The notes: generated by a model not told the origin, from the letters alone. A stretch of DNA of 64,000 nucleotides from Solirubrobacter ginsenosidimutans (GCF_027587205.1 NZ_JAPDOD010000001.1:1-64000), one strand, 5' to 3'. Positions 25,520 through 34,348 are shown, counted from the first letter of the stretch. Numbers and translations: made by a program.

Positions 25520-27049
25520 CTACCCCCGGACGCTCACGGTGACCTTCGTGCCCTGCTTTCGGAGGCTGACGGTCACGCGGGTCGTCCGGTTGCGCAGCGA
25601 GCGCCGCCCGGCCGCGCTGAGCTTCACGCGGACGCTGAGGGTCTTGCCCGCCTTGACGGACACGTCGCGTTGTGCGACCACGCGGCCTCGGCCACGCAGG
25701 ACGAGCCGGTCGGCGCACGCTGCGCCACCGGTGGAGCAGCGGAGCTTGACGGTGAGCGTCCCGGTCCGGGAGGGCTTCAGATGCTTCGGCAATGCCAGGA
25801 GGCGCAGCGTTCCTGCCTTCGGGCGGGTGGGGACGGTCGGCTTCGGTGCCACGACGACGGGCGGTGCCGGCGCGGCGGGCCGGGGAACGAGCCGCTCGGC
25901 GGCGGTCGTGGGCCACGGGCCGGGTCCGTTGGCGCCGCCGGCGACGAGCATCGAGCCGTCGGCGAGCATCTTCGTGACGGCCCCGGCGTGGGCGTCCGCC
26001 ATCGCCGGCAGCGGCTGCCAGGTGCCACTCGCGACGTCATAGACCTCGGCGGTGGCCTCGTAGGAGATCTCCCCGAAGCGCCGCTGGCCGAACGGCCCGA
26101 CGATCGTGGCCCAGGACCCGCCGACGGCCGCGATGCGGCCGTCGGGCAACGTGACGAACGCTGAAGCGTATGCGCGCGGCCTGAGCAGATCCCCCGTGGG
26201 TGACCAGGTGCCGGTCGCCGGGTCGAAGATCTCCGAGCCGCGGTGGGCGGTGGCGTCGATCATCACCCCGGCGGCGCCGCCGGGACGCCCGCCGGCGACC
26301 AGCACGCGGCCATCCGGCAGGAGCGCGGCGCCGGACCCCTCGCCGCTGTAGGCAGGGCGGGCCACGACGGTCCAGGTGTCGCTCGCGACGTCGTAGATCT
26401 CCGCCCGCGGCTCGTCGTAGGAGATCGGATCGGCCCACACGCTCTTGTTGCCGACGACGAGGAACCGGCCGTCCCGCAACCGGACGACGGCCTGCCCGGC
26501 GCCGCCCACCTCATGCGGGTTCGCGGTCAGCTTCCACGCCCCGGTGGCGGGGTCGAAGATCTCGCCACCCGGCCACTGGCTCGAGTAGTTGCCGGCACCG
26601 AGGAAGAGCACGCGGCCGTCGTCGAGCACGAAGCTGGAGATGCCCGCGTGCTCCGCGAGCGTGTGCGCCGCCGGTGTCCACGTTCCGGCGGCTGGGTCGA
26701 GGATCTCGGCGTTGCGCAGATCGGCTTGCTCCTCGCCGCCGATGACGAGCACGCGGCCGTCGGGCAGCGTGACGGCCGAGGCGACCCGCCGCGGCTCACG
26801 CAGCGGCCGTCCGGCCGCCCACGTGTTCGTGCTCGGATCGTAGATGTCGACCGTGGCGACATCCCGCTGCGCCACCGGGTCGTACCCGCCGGCCAGCAGG
26901 ACACGGCCGTCTTTGAGCACGGTGCTCGCGATGCTGCTCCGTATCTGACTGAACTGCCCGGCGGGCGTCCAGTCGTAGTCGGTCGCATACGCGGGGGTGG
27001 CGAACACGGCGCAGACGAGCGCGGCGGCCGGGAGGATCCGTCGGAACAT
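25520..27049 (-). CDS. secreted Kelch-repeat protein
   Basis: About 509 residues from ATG 27049. A signal peptide (MFRRILPAAALVCAVFATPAYA) is followed by six or seven Kelch repeats with the DGRVLLAGG...YDP.TNTW pattern (DGRVLLAGGYDPVAQRD, DGRVLVIGGEEQADL, DGRVLFLGAGNY, DGRVLVAGGRPGG, DGRIAAVGGSW, DGSMLVAGGANG), which form a beta-propeller. The C-terminus after a Pro-rich linker (PRPAAPAPPVVVAPKP) is an Ig-like domain (RTGTLTVKLRCSTGGAACAD). Secreted propellers of this type are characteristic of Solirubrobacterales; the ligand is unknown. Divergent from the SulP gene. Confidence 0.85.
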   Translation of the reverse strand: MFRRILPAAALVCAVFATPAYATDYDWTPAGQFSQIRSSIASTVLKDGRVLLAGGYDPVAQRDVATVDIYDPSTNTWAAGRPLREPRRVASAVTLPDGRVLVIGGEEQADLRNAEILDPAAGTWTPAAHTLAEHAGISSFVLDDGRVLFLGAGNYSSQWPGGEIFDPATGAWKLTANPHEVGGAGQAVVRLRDGRFLVVGNKSVWADPISYDEPRAEIYDVASDTWTVVARPAYSGEGSGAALLPDGRVLVAGGRPGGAAGVMIDATAHRGSEIFDPATGTWSPTGDLLRPRAYASAFVTLPDGRIAAVGGSWATIVGPFGQRRFGEISYEATAEVYDVASGTWQPLPAMADAHAGAVTKMLADGSMLVAGGANGPGPWPTTAAERLVPRPAAPAPPVVVAPKPTVPTRPKAGTLRLLALPKHLKPSRTGTLTVKLRCSTGGAACADRLVLRGRGRVVAQRDVSVKAGKTLSVRVKLSAAGRRSLRNRTTRVTVSLRKQGTKVTVSVRG

Positions 27050-27159
27050 TGCGCGGCATTCCACGCGTTCATTCAGGACTTGTCAACCAGATAATCGTCG
27101 AATCGGATGCCGTCGATCAAACGGCGGCGGGGTCCGGTCGGCGCTCTAGTGTCCCGTTG

Positions 27160-28893
27160 GTGGACGCCCTCCGGGGTCTCGGTCGTTGGCTGCCAGGGCT
27201 CGCGCTGCTGCGCGGCCCTCGTGACGGCGGGCTCCGCCGCGACGCCGTCGCGGGCGTCGTCCTCGCCGCGCTGCTCGTGCCGCAGGGCATGGCGTACGCC
27301 GAGCTCGCCGGCATGCCACCCGTCACCGGCCTCTATGCGACCGCCGTGCCGCTCGCCGTGTACTTCCTGCTCGGCCCATCCCGCATCCTCATCCTGGGGC
27401 CGGACTCGGCCGTGTCTCCGCTCGTCGCCGCGGCGATCATCCCGCTCGCGGCCGGCGGCGACATGGCGATGCGGGTCGAGCTCGCCGGGCTGCTCGCCCT
27501 GCTCGTCGGAGCGATCATGCTGGCCGGTGGCCTGGCGCGGTTCGGCTTCGTGACCGAGTTGCTGTCGATGCCCGTCCGGCTCGGCTACTTGGCGGGCATC
27601 GCGGTGACCGTCATCGTCGCGCAGCTCCCCAAGCTGTTCGGGTTCTCCGTCGACGCCGAGAGCTTCATCCCGGGGGTGCGGGACTTCGTCACCGGACTCG
27701 ATGAGACCAACGCGACGGCGCTCGCCATCGGGCTCGGGTCGCTCGCGGTGATCGTCGGGCTGCGACTCGTCGCGCCCAAGGTGCCCGGTGTCTTTCTCGC
27801 CGTGGCGCTCGCGACGGCGGCGGTCGCCGCGCTCGGGCTCGCCGATGACGTGCCGGTCGTCGGCTCCGTCCCATCGGGCCTACCGGCTTTCGGGGTGCCC
27901 GATGTCTCGCTCGACGACTTCAAGGCGCTCATCCCGGCGGCGGTCGGAATCGCGTTCGTGGCGTTCACCGACACGAGCGTCCTGTCGCGCAGCTATGCCG
28001 GACGGCTGAATCAGGAGGTCGATCAGAACCAGGAGCTCGCGGTCCTCGGCGTCGCGAACCTCGCGACCGGGTTCTTCCAGGGGTTCCCGATCTCCTCCAG
28101 CAGCTCGCGTACCGCGGTCGCCGAGGACATCGGCGCCCGCAGCCAACTCGCCGGCGTGACCGGCGCTCTCGTCCTCAGCGTGCTGCTGATCGCCGGGACC
28201 GGCCTCGTGCATGACCTGCCGGTGTCGACGCTCGCCGCGGTCGTCATCGTCGCGGTCCTGTCGCTGATCGACGTCGGCGCCGCGCGCCGGCTGTACAGCC
28301 GGCGACGCTCGGAGTTCGCCCTGGCGATGGTGGCCTTCAGCGGCGTGGCCGTGCTCGGCGTGCTCTGGGGCATCGGGATCGCGATCGGGCTCTCGTTGCT
28401 GAACTTCATCCGGCGAGCCTGGCGCCCCCACGACGCCGTGCTCGGCCGCGTCGACAACCTGAAGGGCTATCACGACATCGGGCGCTACCCCGAAGCGCGT
28501 CGCATCCCCGGGCTCGTGCTCTACCGCTTCGACGCGCCGCTGTTCTTCGCGAACGTCGACCACTTCCGCGAGCGGGTCCGCGCGCTGGCGCGCTCCGGCG
28601 ACGTCGCCTGGATCGTCGTCGCCGCCGAGCCGATCACCGACATCGACGTGACCGCGGGTGAGGCGCTCGGCGCCCTCCACGACGAGCTCGAGGCCGCCGG
28701 CATCGAGCTCGCGTTCGCCGAGCTCAAGGATCCGGTGCGCGACTGGCTGCGTCGCTACGGCGTCGACGACGCGATCGGCGGCAACCGGTTCTTTCCGACC
28801 ATCGGCGTCGCCGTCGCCGCCTACCTGCGCGAGACCGGCGTCGACTGGTTCGACTGGGAAGATCGCCCGGAGCAGCCCGGCGCTCAGCGGTAG
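27160..28893 (+). CDS. SulP family anion transporter with STAS domain
   Basis: About 577 residues in a frame open from 27049. It has ten or more membrane helices: VVLAALLVPQGMAYAELAGM (family signature region), LGPDSAVSPLVAAAIIPLA, FPISSSSSRTAVAEDIGARS and others. A C-terminal STAS domain follows (LVLYRFDAPLFFANVDHFRE, ITDIDVTAGEALGALHDELE). SulP proteins carry sulfate, bicarbonate or other anions across the inner membrane. With an arylsulfatase 24 kb away, a sulfate link is possible but unproven. The start is uncertain; GTG 27160 or TTG 27157 fits the family N-terminus. Its end overlaps the acyl-CoA ligase gene by 10 bp, tail to tail. Confidence 0.88.
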   Translation: MDALRGLGRWLPGLALLRGPRDGGLRRDAVAGVVLAALLVPQGMAYAELAGMPPVTGLYATAVPLAVYFLLGPSRILILGPDSAVSPLVAAAIIPLAAGGDMAMRVELAGLLALLVGAIMLAGGLARFGFVTELLSMPVRLGYLAGIAVTVIVAQLPKLFGFSVDAESFIPGVRDFVTGLDETNATALAIGLGSLAVIVGLRLVAPKVPGVFLAVALATAAVAALGLADDVPVVGSVPSGLPAFGVPDVSLDDFKALIPAAVGIAFVAFTDTSVLSRSYAGRLNQEVDQNQELAVLGVANLATGFFQGFPISSSSSRTAVAEDIGARSQLAGVTGALVLSVLLIAGTGLVHDLPVSTLAAVVIVAVLSLIDVGAARRLYSRRRSEFALAMVAFSGVAVLGVLWGIGIAIGLSLLNFIRRAWRPHDAVLGRVDNLKGYHDIGRYPEARRIPGLVLYRFDAPLFFANVDHFRERVRALARSGDVAWIVVAAEPITDIDVTAGEALGALHDELEAAGIELAFAELKDPVRDWLRRYGVDDAIGGNRFFPTIGVAVAAYLRETGVDWFDWEDRPEQPGAQR

Positions 28894-30359
28894 CGCTGAC
28901 GCAGCTCGTGCTTGAGGACCTTTCCCGACGGCGTGTGGGGGAGGTCCTCGACCAGCTCGACCGAGCGCGGGAGCTTGTAGCCCGCGAGCCGCTCACGCGC
29001 GAAGGCGACGAGCTCCTCGGACGTGACGGGCGAGCGCGCCACGACGAGGGCCTTGACGGATTCGCCCCAGCGCGCGTCGGGCACGCCGATCACGGCCACC
29101 TCTTGCACCGCCGGGTGGTGTGAAAGCGCCTCCTCGACCTCGATCGGGTACACGTTCTCGCCGCCGGTCACGATCATGTCCTTGATCCGGTCGGTGAGGA
29201 ACAGGTAGCCCTCCCGGTCGAGATAGCCGCCGTCGCCCGTGCGCAGCCAGCCGTCGTCGGTCAGGGCGGCCGCGGTCTCGGCGGGCCGGTTCGCGTAGCC
29301 GGCCATCACGTTCGGGCCGCGCAGCCAGACCTCGCCGTCGACGACGCGCAGCTCCATCCACGGCGACGGACGCCCCGCGGCGCGCAGCAGGTCCTCGCGC
29401 TCGTGATCGGCGGGAGCGAGGAGGACCACGCCGCCGGTCGTCTCGGTCAGGCCGTACACGCCGAACAGCTCGCAGTCGAACGTGCGCAGCGCGGCCTTCA
29501 GCACCGGTGTCGTGATCGGCGAGGCGCCGTAGGCGATCGACCGCAGCGCCGAGAAGTCGCGCGAAGCCGCTCCCGGGACCGACGTGAGCATCTGCAGGAT
29601 CGTCGGCACGAACACGGCGTTGGTCACCCGCTCGGACTCGAGCTGGTCGAGCACGGCCGCCGCGTCGAACTCGCTGACGATGATCGTGGTCGCGCCCTGG
29701 GAGAGCCCGAGGTAGGTCCAGGCGATGCCGCCGACGTGGAACATCGGCAGCGGCGTCAGCGACACGGTGTCCGCGTCGAACGACCACACCGGCACATGCA
29801 GGCACGCCGCCGCAAGGTTGCGGTGCGTGGTCAGCACACCCTTGGGCACGCCGGTCGTGCCGGACGTGTACATCTGCAGGACGGGGTCATCGGCCTCGCC
29901 GCGCGCGCCCGGATCGGTGGGCGAAGCGGCGGCGAGCCACGCCTCGTAGTCGTCGCCGATCGCGACGACACGCAGGTCGTGCGCCACGCCGGCGGCGACC
30001 TCGACCGCGACGTCGACGAACTCCGGGCCCGCGAGCAGCACCGGTGCGCCGGCGTCCGTGACGACCGCCGTCAGCTCGGGCGCCGCGAGCCGCCAGTTCA
30101 ACGGCACCGCGACCGCGCCGAGCTTGGCCGCCGCGGCCAGCAACTCGACCACCTCGGGCGCGCTGCGATCCAGGTGGGCGACGCGCGACCCAGGCCCTAC
30201 GCCCGCGGCGAGCAGCGCCTGAGCGAGCCGGTTGGAGCGCTCGTCGAGCTGCGCATACGTGACGGTCCGCGCGCGGTGGCGGACGGCTGGGTGCGCGGGC
30301 CGCGCCGCGGCCATCTCGCGCACGACGTCCGCCACGCGCAGCGTGTCGAGGTCAATCAT
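28884..30359 (-). CDS. acyl-CoA synthetase (AMP-binding)
   Basis: A 491-residue adenylate-forming ligase. It has the P-loop-like YTSGTTGVPKGVLTTHRN, the core motif FGVYGLTETTGG, the YLDREGYLFLTDRIKDMIVT hinge and PSGKVLKHELRQRYR with the catalytic Lys. It activates a carboxylic acid to its CoA thioester through an acyl-AMP. It is the last gene of a minus-strand operon with a PHA synthase; its ATG overlaps the stop of the 79-residue gene by 8 bp. The substrate may be a hydroxy or medium-chain acid, to be either polymerised or oxidised, which is inference from context. Confidence 0.93.
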   Translation of the reverse strand: MIDLDTLRVADVVREMAAARPAHPAVRHRARTVTYAQLDERSNRLAQALLAAGVGPGSRVAHLDRSAPEVVELLAAAAKLGAVAVPLNWRLAAPELTAVVTDAGAPVLLAGPEFVDVAVEVAAGVAHDLRVVAIGDDYEAWLAAASPTDPGARGEADDPVLQMYTSGTTGVPKGVLTTHRNLAAACLHVPVWSFDADTVSLTPLPMFHVGGIAWTYLGLSQGATTIIVSEFDAAAVLDQLESERVTNAVFVPTILQMLTSVPGAASRDFSALRSIAYGASPITTPVLKAALRTFDCELFGVYGLTETTGGVVLLAPADHEREDLLRAAGRPSPWMELRVVDGEVWLRGPNVMAGYANRPAETAAALTDDGWLRTGDGGYLDREGYLFLTDRIKDMIVTGGENVYPIEVEEALSHHPAVQEVAVIGVPDARWGESVKALVVARSPVTSEELVAFARERLAGYKLPRSVELVEDLPHTPSGKVLKHELRQRYR

Positions 30360-30591
30360 CCAGGAACCAGCGAGCGACCGAGAGCTGCGCGGCGCCGACG
30401 TCGCGCGTCGCGCCCGCCAGGGTCGAGGCGAGCGTGCGGATCGGCTCCACGCGCACGGTCTTGGCGAAGTTCAGCTGCAGGTTCGTCGCCATCCGGATGC
30501 CTGCCTCGTAGCGGTCGAGGACCGCCAGGCTGCCGCCCCACGGAGCGAGCGCCGTCTTCGCGACGACCCGCATCAAGCCGTCGACCTCCAC
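30352..30591 (-). CDS. 79-residue protein in the PHA-synthase operon
   Basis: Begins at GTG 30591, one base after the GNAT stop, or at ATG 30573, which has GGAGG upstream. The chain is one or two amphipathic helices (SLAVLDRYEAGIRMATNLQL, EPIRTLASTLAGATRDVGAA) without Cys or a catalytic motif. It resembles phasins in length and helix content, but I cannot show homology. It overlaps the ligase start by 8 bp, so it is a real member of the operon. A granule-associated or chaperone-like role is possible. Confidence 0.6.
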   Translation of the reverse strand: MEVDGLMRVVAKTALAPWGGSLAVLDRYEAGIRMATNLQLNFAKTVRVEPIRTLASTLAGATRDVGAAQLSVARWFLDD

Positions 30592-30592
30592 G

Positions 30593-31114
30593 TCAGAGCT
30601 CTTCGGTGATGCCGGCGGTCGTCATCGCGGCGAACTGCGACTCGACGTCGTTGGCGAGCACGAGCAGATCGCGGATCTGCCCGTTGCGATCGCGCACGTG
30701 GTCGGCGAGGAGCGCTTCGGGATCGAACCCGAGCGCGACGAACATCGCGATCAGCTCCGTCTGGTCGGCGATCACCTCGACCACGAGCTTGGCGAGCTCG
30801 AGCTCGACGGCATCGTGCACGGCGTGGCGCGCGAGCTCGCGGCCGAGGCCGCGCCCGCGCGCGGCAGGATCGACGACGAGGCGCACCTCGCCGACGTGGC
30901 TCGACCAGCCGTGCAGCGGCACGACCGCCACCGACCCGACGACCTCGCCCGCCTCGACGGCGATCGTGCGCGCCGACCCGGGCCGCGCCCAGGCGGCCGC
31001 GATGGCCGGATCGTCGACGTCCTCCTTCAGGAACGTGCGGTCGGCCTCCGGGATGCGCGCGAAGAAGCGCTGCAACGCGGGCTCATCCCCGGCTGCGATC
31101 GGTCGGAACTCCAT
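30593..31114 (-). CDS. GNAT family N-acetyltransferase
   Basis: A 173-residue acetyltransferase. It starts MEFRPIAAGDEPALQRFFAR and has the acetyl-CoA-binding motif A (VRLVVDPAARGRGLGRELAR) and motif B region (ELIAMFVALGFDPEALL). ATG 31114 overlaps the PHA-synthase stop (TGATG), with AAGGAG six bases upstream. GNATs transfer acyl groups to amines on small molecules or proteins; the substrate here is unknown. Its presence in a PHA operon is unusual and may reflect control of a protein in the pathway. Confidence 0.9.
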   Translation of the reverse strand: MEFRPIAAGDEPALQRFFARIPEADRTFLKEDVDDPAIAAAWARPGSARTIAVEAGEVVGSVAVVPLHGWSSHVGEVRLVVDPAARGRGLGRELARHAVHDAVELELAKLVVEVIADQTELIAMFVALGFDPEALLADHVRDRNGQIRDLLVLANDVESQFAAMTTAGITEEL

Positions 31115-32217
31115 CACCACTCCTTCGCTTCGGGCAGTTCGTCTGAGTGCTCGATGATCCAGCCGGTCAGACGGGGCATCGTGTGCTTGACGGCGCTGCG
31201 GCCGGTGCCGAACGTGACGTGTCCGCCGGGCAGCCGGAGCTCCTCGCGGCGCGTGGGATCGCCGATCAGGTCCATGATCGGCTCGACCGCCGCGGGGGGC
31301 ACGACGCCGTCGCGCTCGGCCATCGCGTTGAGTACGTTGCCGCGCACGTCGGCGAGGTTGACCTTGCGGTCGCCGAGCCGGATCGACCCGGTCATCAGGA
31401 CGTTCTTGCGGACGAGCTCCTCGACCAGCTGGCGGAACATCGCGCCGGGGAACGGGACATGATCGCGCGACCACTGCCCCATCGCCTGGAAGCCTTCGAC
31501 GAACTCGTCGTTCCAGAGGTTGTCGAGCAGCGTCGCCTTCTGTGCGATCTCGGTCGTCGGCGCCTGCATGTAGAAGCCGCTGTAGAGGACGTCCGCGGGG
31601 ACGTTGCCGGTGTCGTCGACCAGCTCGTCCGCGTTCAGCCGGCCGTCGCGCAGGAACGCGACCATCGCGCCCATCTGGTCGAAGTCGACCGGCGTCGCCA
31701 TCAGGATCAGGTTGCGCACCGGCGCCTGCCGGTGCGCCGCGGCATAGATCGCGGCGAGGACGCCGCCGAGGCAGTAGCCCATCAGCGTGACCTCGTCGCT
31801 GCCGCTCTCGCGCAGGACGGCCTTGACGGCGCGCGGCAGATAGAAGTCGACGTAGCGCTCGAGGTCGTTGTCGGCGTCGAGGTAGTCCGGCACGCCCCAA
31901 TCGAGCATGTAGACGTCCAGGCCCGCGGCCGTGAGGTACTCGACGAGGCTGTTGCCGGGGCGCAGATCGAGGATGTAGCTGCGGCTGACGAGGCTGTGCA
32001 CGATCAGCACCGGCGGGCCATGGGAGATCGGCCCGTTGCGATAACGCCACACCTCGGCCTTGCCGCGCTTCCAGACGACTTCCTTGGGCGTCGCGCCGAC
32101 CGCGGGCGCATGCGTGCCGCGCACGTAGCGCACGCCGTTGCGCGCCCGCAGCAACGACCGCTCAACATCGCGGTTGATCCTTGAAACGAGATCAAGTGGG
32201 TTGAGTGTCGGCGGCAT
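31114..32217 (-). CDS. phaC: class III-type polyhydroxyalkanoate synthase catalytic subunit
   Basis: A 367-residue alpha/beta hydrolase-fold polymerase, close in size to class III PhaC (about 355). The lipase-like box is GYCLGG with the nucleophile at Cys149, the same number as in Allochromatium PhaC. The general-base Asp is probably in AERDGVVPP and the His in PGGHVTFGTG. VYMLDWGVPD is the family signature. It would polymerise 3-hydroxyacyl-CoA. The ATG overlaps the stop of the small PhaE-like gene (TGATG), as expected for a two-subunit enzyme. The longer frame reaching 32484 is not needed. Confidence 0.92.
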   Translation of the reverse strand: MPPTLNPLDLVSRINRDVERSLLRARNGVRYVRGTHAPAVGATPKEVVWKRGKAEVWRYRNGPISHGPPVLIVHSLVSRSYILDLRPGNSLVEYLTAAGLDVYMLDWGVPDYLDADNDLERYVDFYLPRAVKAVLRESGSDEVTLMGYCLGGVLAAIYAAAHRQAPVRNLILMATPVDFDQMGAMVAFLRDGRLNADELVDDTGNVPADVLYSGFYMQAPTTEIAQKATLLDNLWNDEFVEGFQAMGQWSRDHVPFPGAMFRQLVEELVRKNVLMTGSIRLGDRKVNLADVRGNVLNAMAERDGVVPPAAVEPIMDLIGDPTRREELRLPGGHVTFGTGRSAVKHTMPRLTGWIIEHSDELPEAKEW

Positions 32218-32501
32218 CAGTCGTCGCGCTCCTCGACGTTCTCGGACAGGTGGTTGAGTCGCCGCTCCATCCGCGCGAGCTGCTCGCGCATGCGCTGCAG
32301 GTCGGTGCCCGCGGGGAGGTTGGCGAGGTGCAGAGCGCGCGTGGAAACGCCCGTGGCCTTGCGCTTGACACCCTTTGTCGTGCGCGTCACCTTCGTCATC
32401 AGGTCGAAGTAGGCCTCGGTTCGCACGACCGCTTCGACGGGCTCGCCGACGGCGCGCTCGAGGCGGTGCACGGCTCTGAGCCATAGCGGCTTCGCGCTCA
32501 T
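32217..32501 (-). CDS. miniature PhaE-like PHA synthase subunit
   Basis: A 94-residue basic helical protein starting MSAKPLWLRAVHRLERAVGE. Its end, LANLPAGTDLQRMREQLARM plus ERRLNHLSE, matches the pattern L.LP...D...L...L..LE that closes PhaE, PhaR and phasin-like proteins, followed by a short coiled coil. Class III PhaE proteins are normally about 350 residues, so this is a stripped-down version. Its stop overlaps the phaC start, supporting a subunit role. An operator-like palindrome lies 26 bp upstream, over the SDR stop codon. Confidence 0.7.
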   Translation of the reverse strand: MSAKPLWLRAVHRLERAVGEPVEAVVRTEAYFDLMTKVTRTTKGVKRKATGVSTRALHLANLPAGTDLQRMREQLARMERRLNHLSENVEERDD

Positions 32502-32526
32502 GGCAGGGAGCGTACTGGTTAGTTGA

Positions 32527-32543
32527 CCTGACTTCAAGTCAGG
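32527..32543. promoter_or_regulatory. operator-like palindrome upstream of the phaE-like gene
   Basis: CCTGACTTCAAGTCAGG is a perfect inverted repeat with 8-base arms around one central base. It contains the core TGACTTCA found in many gaps of the island. It lies over the SDR stop codon and 26 bp before the phaE-like start, so it may control an internal promoter for phaE-phaC. Confidence 0.6.
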
Positions 32544-33354
32544 TTGCCGCGTCGCCCGTGCCGGCCATGCTCCACTGGGCACCGCCGTCGACGGTGAGCA
32601 CGGTGCCGGTGGTGTAGCTCGACGCGTCGCTCGCGAGATAGAGCGCGGCGCCGACGATCTCCTCGGCATCGCCCGCCCGCCGGGCCGGGAACGTGCGGGC
32701 GCGCTCCGCGAACACGTCCATGTCCCACCCGCGCGCGATGGTCGTCAGGAACGGCCCGGGCATGATCGCGTTGACGCGCACGGCCGGCCCGAACGCGTGC
32801 GCGAGCCCGACGGTCATCGCGTTCACGCCGGCCTTGGCCGCGGCGTAGGGGACGATGTCGCGCGTCGGCCGCACGGCGCCGGTGCTGGAGACGTTGATGA
32901 TCGACCCGCCGCCGGCCTCGACCATCCGCTCGCCGATCAGTGCGGCGAGCCGGAACGGCCCCTTCAGATTGACGGCGACGACCTTGTCGAAGAGCTCCTC
33001 GGTGACGTCGGTCAGGCGCTCGTAGACCGGCGAGACACCGGCGTTGTTCACGAGCACGTCGACGCGGCCGAAGTCGCGATAGACGTCCGCGACCAACCCA
33101 TCGAGCTCCTCCCAGTGTCCGATGTGGCAGGCGTGGGCGCTCGCGCGGCCGCCGTCGGCGCGCAGCGCGGCGGCGACCTCGTCGCAGGCGTCGGCCTTGC
33201 GGCTGACGACGACGACCTCGGCGCCGGCCTGCGCGAAGCCGCGGGCGATCGCCAACCCGAGCCCGCGGGTCCCACCGGTGACGACGGCGACGCGGTCGGA
33301 AAGGTCGAAACGGTCCCGGATCAGAGTCTCGGCTGGCTCGTGCAGAGTGTCCAC
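32539..33354 (-). CDS. short-chain dehydrogenase/reductase
   Basis: A 271-residue classical SDR. It has the cofactor motif TGGTRGLG, NNAG (VLVNNAGVSP), the catalytic Ser in INVSSTGA and YAAAK, and the C-terminal GTVLTVDGG. An Arg and Lys after the second strand (VVVSRKAD) suggest NADP. It probably acts as a hydroxyacyl or alcohol dehydrogenase, and could supply 3-hydroxyacyl-CoA to the PHA synthase. The GTG at 33354 touches its GGAGG, too close for a normal start; a CTG nine bases further on is better spaced. Three bases separate it from the MBL stop. Confidence 0.92.
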   Translation of the reverse strand: MDTLHEPAETLIRDRFDLSDRVAVVTGGTRGLGLAIARGFAQAGAEVVVVSRKADACDEVAAALRADGGRASAHACHIGHWEELDGLVADVYRDFGRVDVLVNNAGVSPVYERLTDVTEELFDKVVAVNLKGPFRLAALIGERMVEAGGGSIINVSSTGAVRPTRDIVPYAAAKAGVNAMTVGLAHAFGPAVRVNAIMPGPFLTTIARGWDMDVFAERARTFPARRAGDAEEIVGAALYLASDASSYTTGTVLTVDGGAQWSMAGTGDAAT

Positions 33355-33357
33355 CTC

Positions 33358-34344
33358 CTAGTGAGTGCCGGCGAGCGCGAAGGATGCGACGCCGTACGTG
33401 CTGCCGTCTTCGGTCACCTGCTCGTGGACGCGTCCCGCGTCCAGCAGCAGATCGAGGTGCCCGAGCACCTCCCAGACGACCAACAGGGGTTGCTCGAGGA
33501 TGGTCTTCTCGGGCCACAGGTCGGCGGCGATCCCGTACGCGGTGGTCTCGCCGGCCCCGAGGACGGCGACGATCCGTTCGCAGCGGCGCTCGTGGTCGGC
33601 GAGCCGCTGCGCGACGAGCGCGACGTGGTCGGTGATGTCGTCGCCGTGCCCGGTGTGCAGGCGGCGGAGCGGCATCGCTGCCGTCTGCCGCAGGCTCTCC
33701 AGGTATTCGACGCGCGCGCGTGGGCGTGAGCCGGTGGGCTCCAGCGCGGGGTAGATCTCGGTGTTGGAGGAGATCTTGGCGAGCAGGTGGTCGCCGACGA
33801 ACGCGACCCGCTCGCGATCGTCCACGAACAGCGCGTCGGTGGTGCTGTGCCCGGGGCGGGCGACGACGCGCAGGTCGCGGCCGCCCGCTCGGATGTGCTC
33901 GGCGTCCGCCAGCACGACCTCGGCGGTGTAGGGATCCGACTGGAGGCGTAGGAACTCCCAGAACGCCTCGGTGTCGGCGAGGACCGTCTCCGGCACACCG
34001 TGATGGCGCATCAGCGCGAGCGAGAAGCGCCGGTCGGCCTCGCCGCGCTCCTCGGCGTGCGCGCCATAGGCGGCCGCGCGCTCGTAGGCGGCGATGCGCG
34101 CGCCCGAGCGCGCGGCGATCGTGGCCGCGAGCCCGCTGTGGTCCAGGTGGTGGTGCGTCACCAGCACCAGTTCGAGGTCCTCGAGTCGCACGCCCGCGCG
34201 GCGCAGGCCGGCCTCGAGCGCGGTCAGCGCCGCGTCGTCGCAGGGGCCCGTGTCGATCAGCGTGAGCGGGTCGCCCGGCAGCAGCCAGGCATTGACCGAG
34301 CCGATGTGCGGCAGCGGGAGCGGGATGCGAACGGGGTCGTGCAT
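33358..34344 (-). CDS. metallo-beta-lactamase-fold hydrolase
   Basis: A 328-residue MBL-fold protein from ATG 34344. The metal motif is LVTHHHLDHSGLA, followed by a His in ARPGHSTTDALF and the Asp in AFVGDHLLA. The C-terminus carries the winged-helix-like region seen in LACTB2/glyoxalase II-like hydrolases (TAYGIAADLWP, VLGHLDLLLDAGRVHEQ). Such enzymes cleave thioesters or other hydrolysable bonds. It heads the minus-strand PHA-synthase operon. The upstream extension to 34371 would cover the operator region and is not supported. Confidence 0.88.
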   Translation of the reverse strand: MHDPVRIPLPLPHIGSVNAWLLPGDPLTLIDTGPCDDAALTALEAGLRRAGVRLEDLELVLVTHHHLDHSGLAATIAARSGARIAAYERAAAYGAHAEERGEADRRFSLALMRHHGVPETVLADTEAFWEFLRLQSDPYTAEVVLADAEHIRAGGRDLRVVARPGHSTTDALFVDDRERVAFVGDHLLAKISSNTEIYPALEPTGSRPRARVEYLESLRQTAAMPLRRLHTGHGDDITDHVALVAQRLADHERRCERIVAVLGAGETTAYGIAADLWPEKTILEQPLLVVWEVLGHLDLLLDAGRVHEQVTEDGSTYGVASFALAGTH

Positions 34345-34348
34345 AGGC

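Noticed and set aside
29403..31157. 584-codon plus-strand frame opposite the acyl-CoA ligase and GNAT
   Set aside because: Arg/His/Ser-rich with no motif; shadow of the minus-strand operon.
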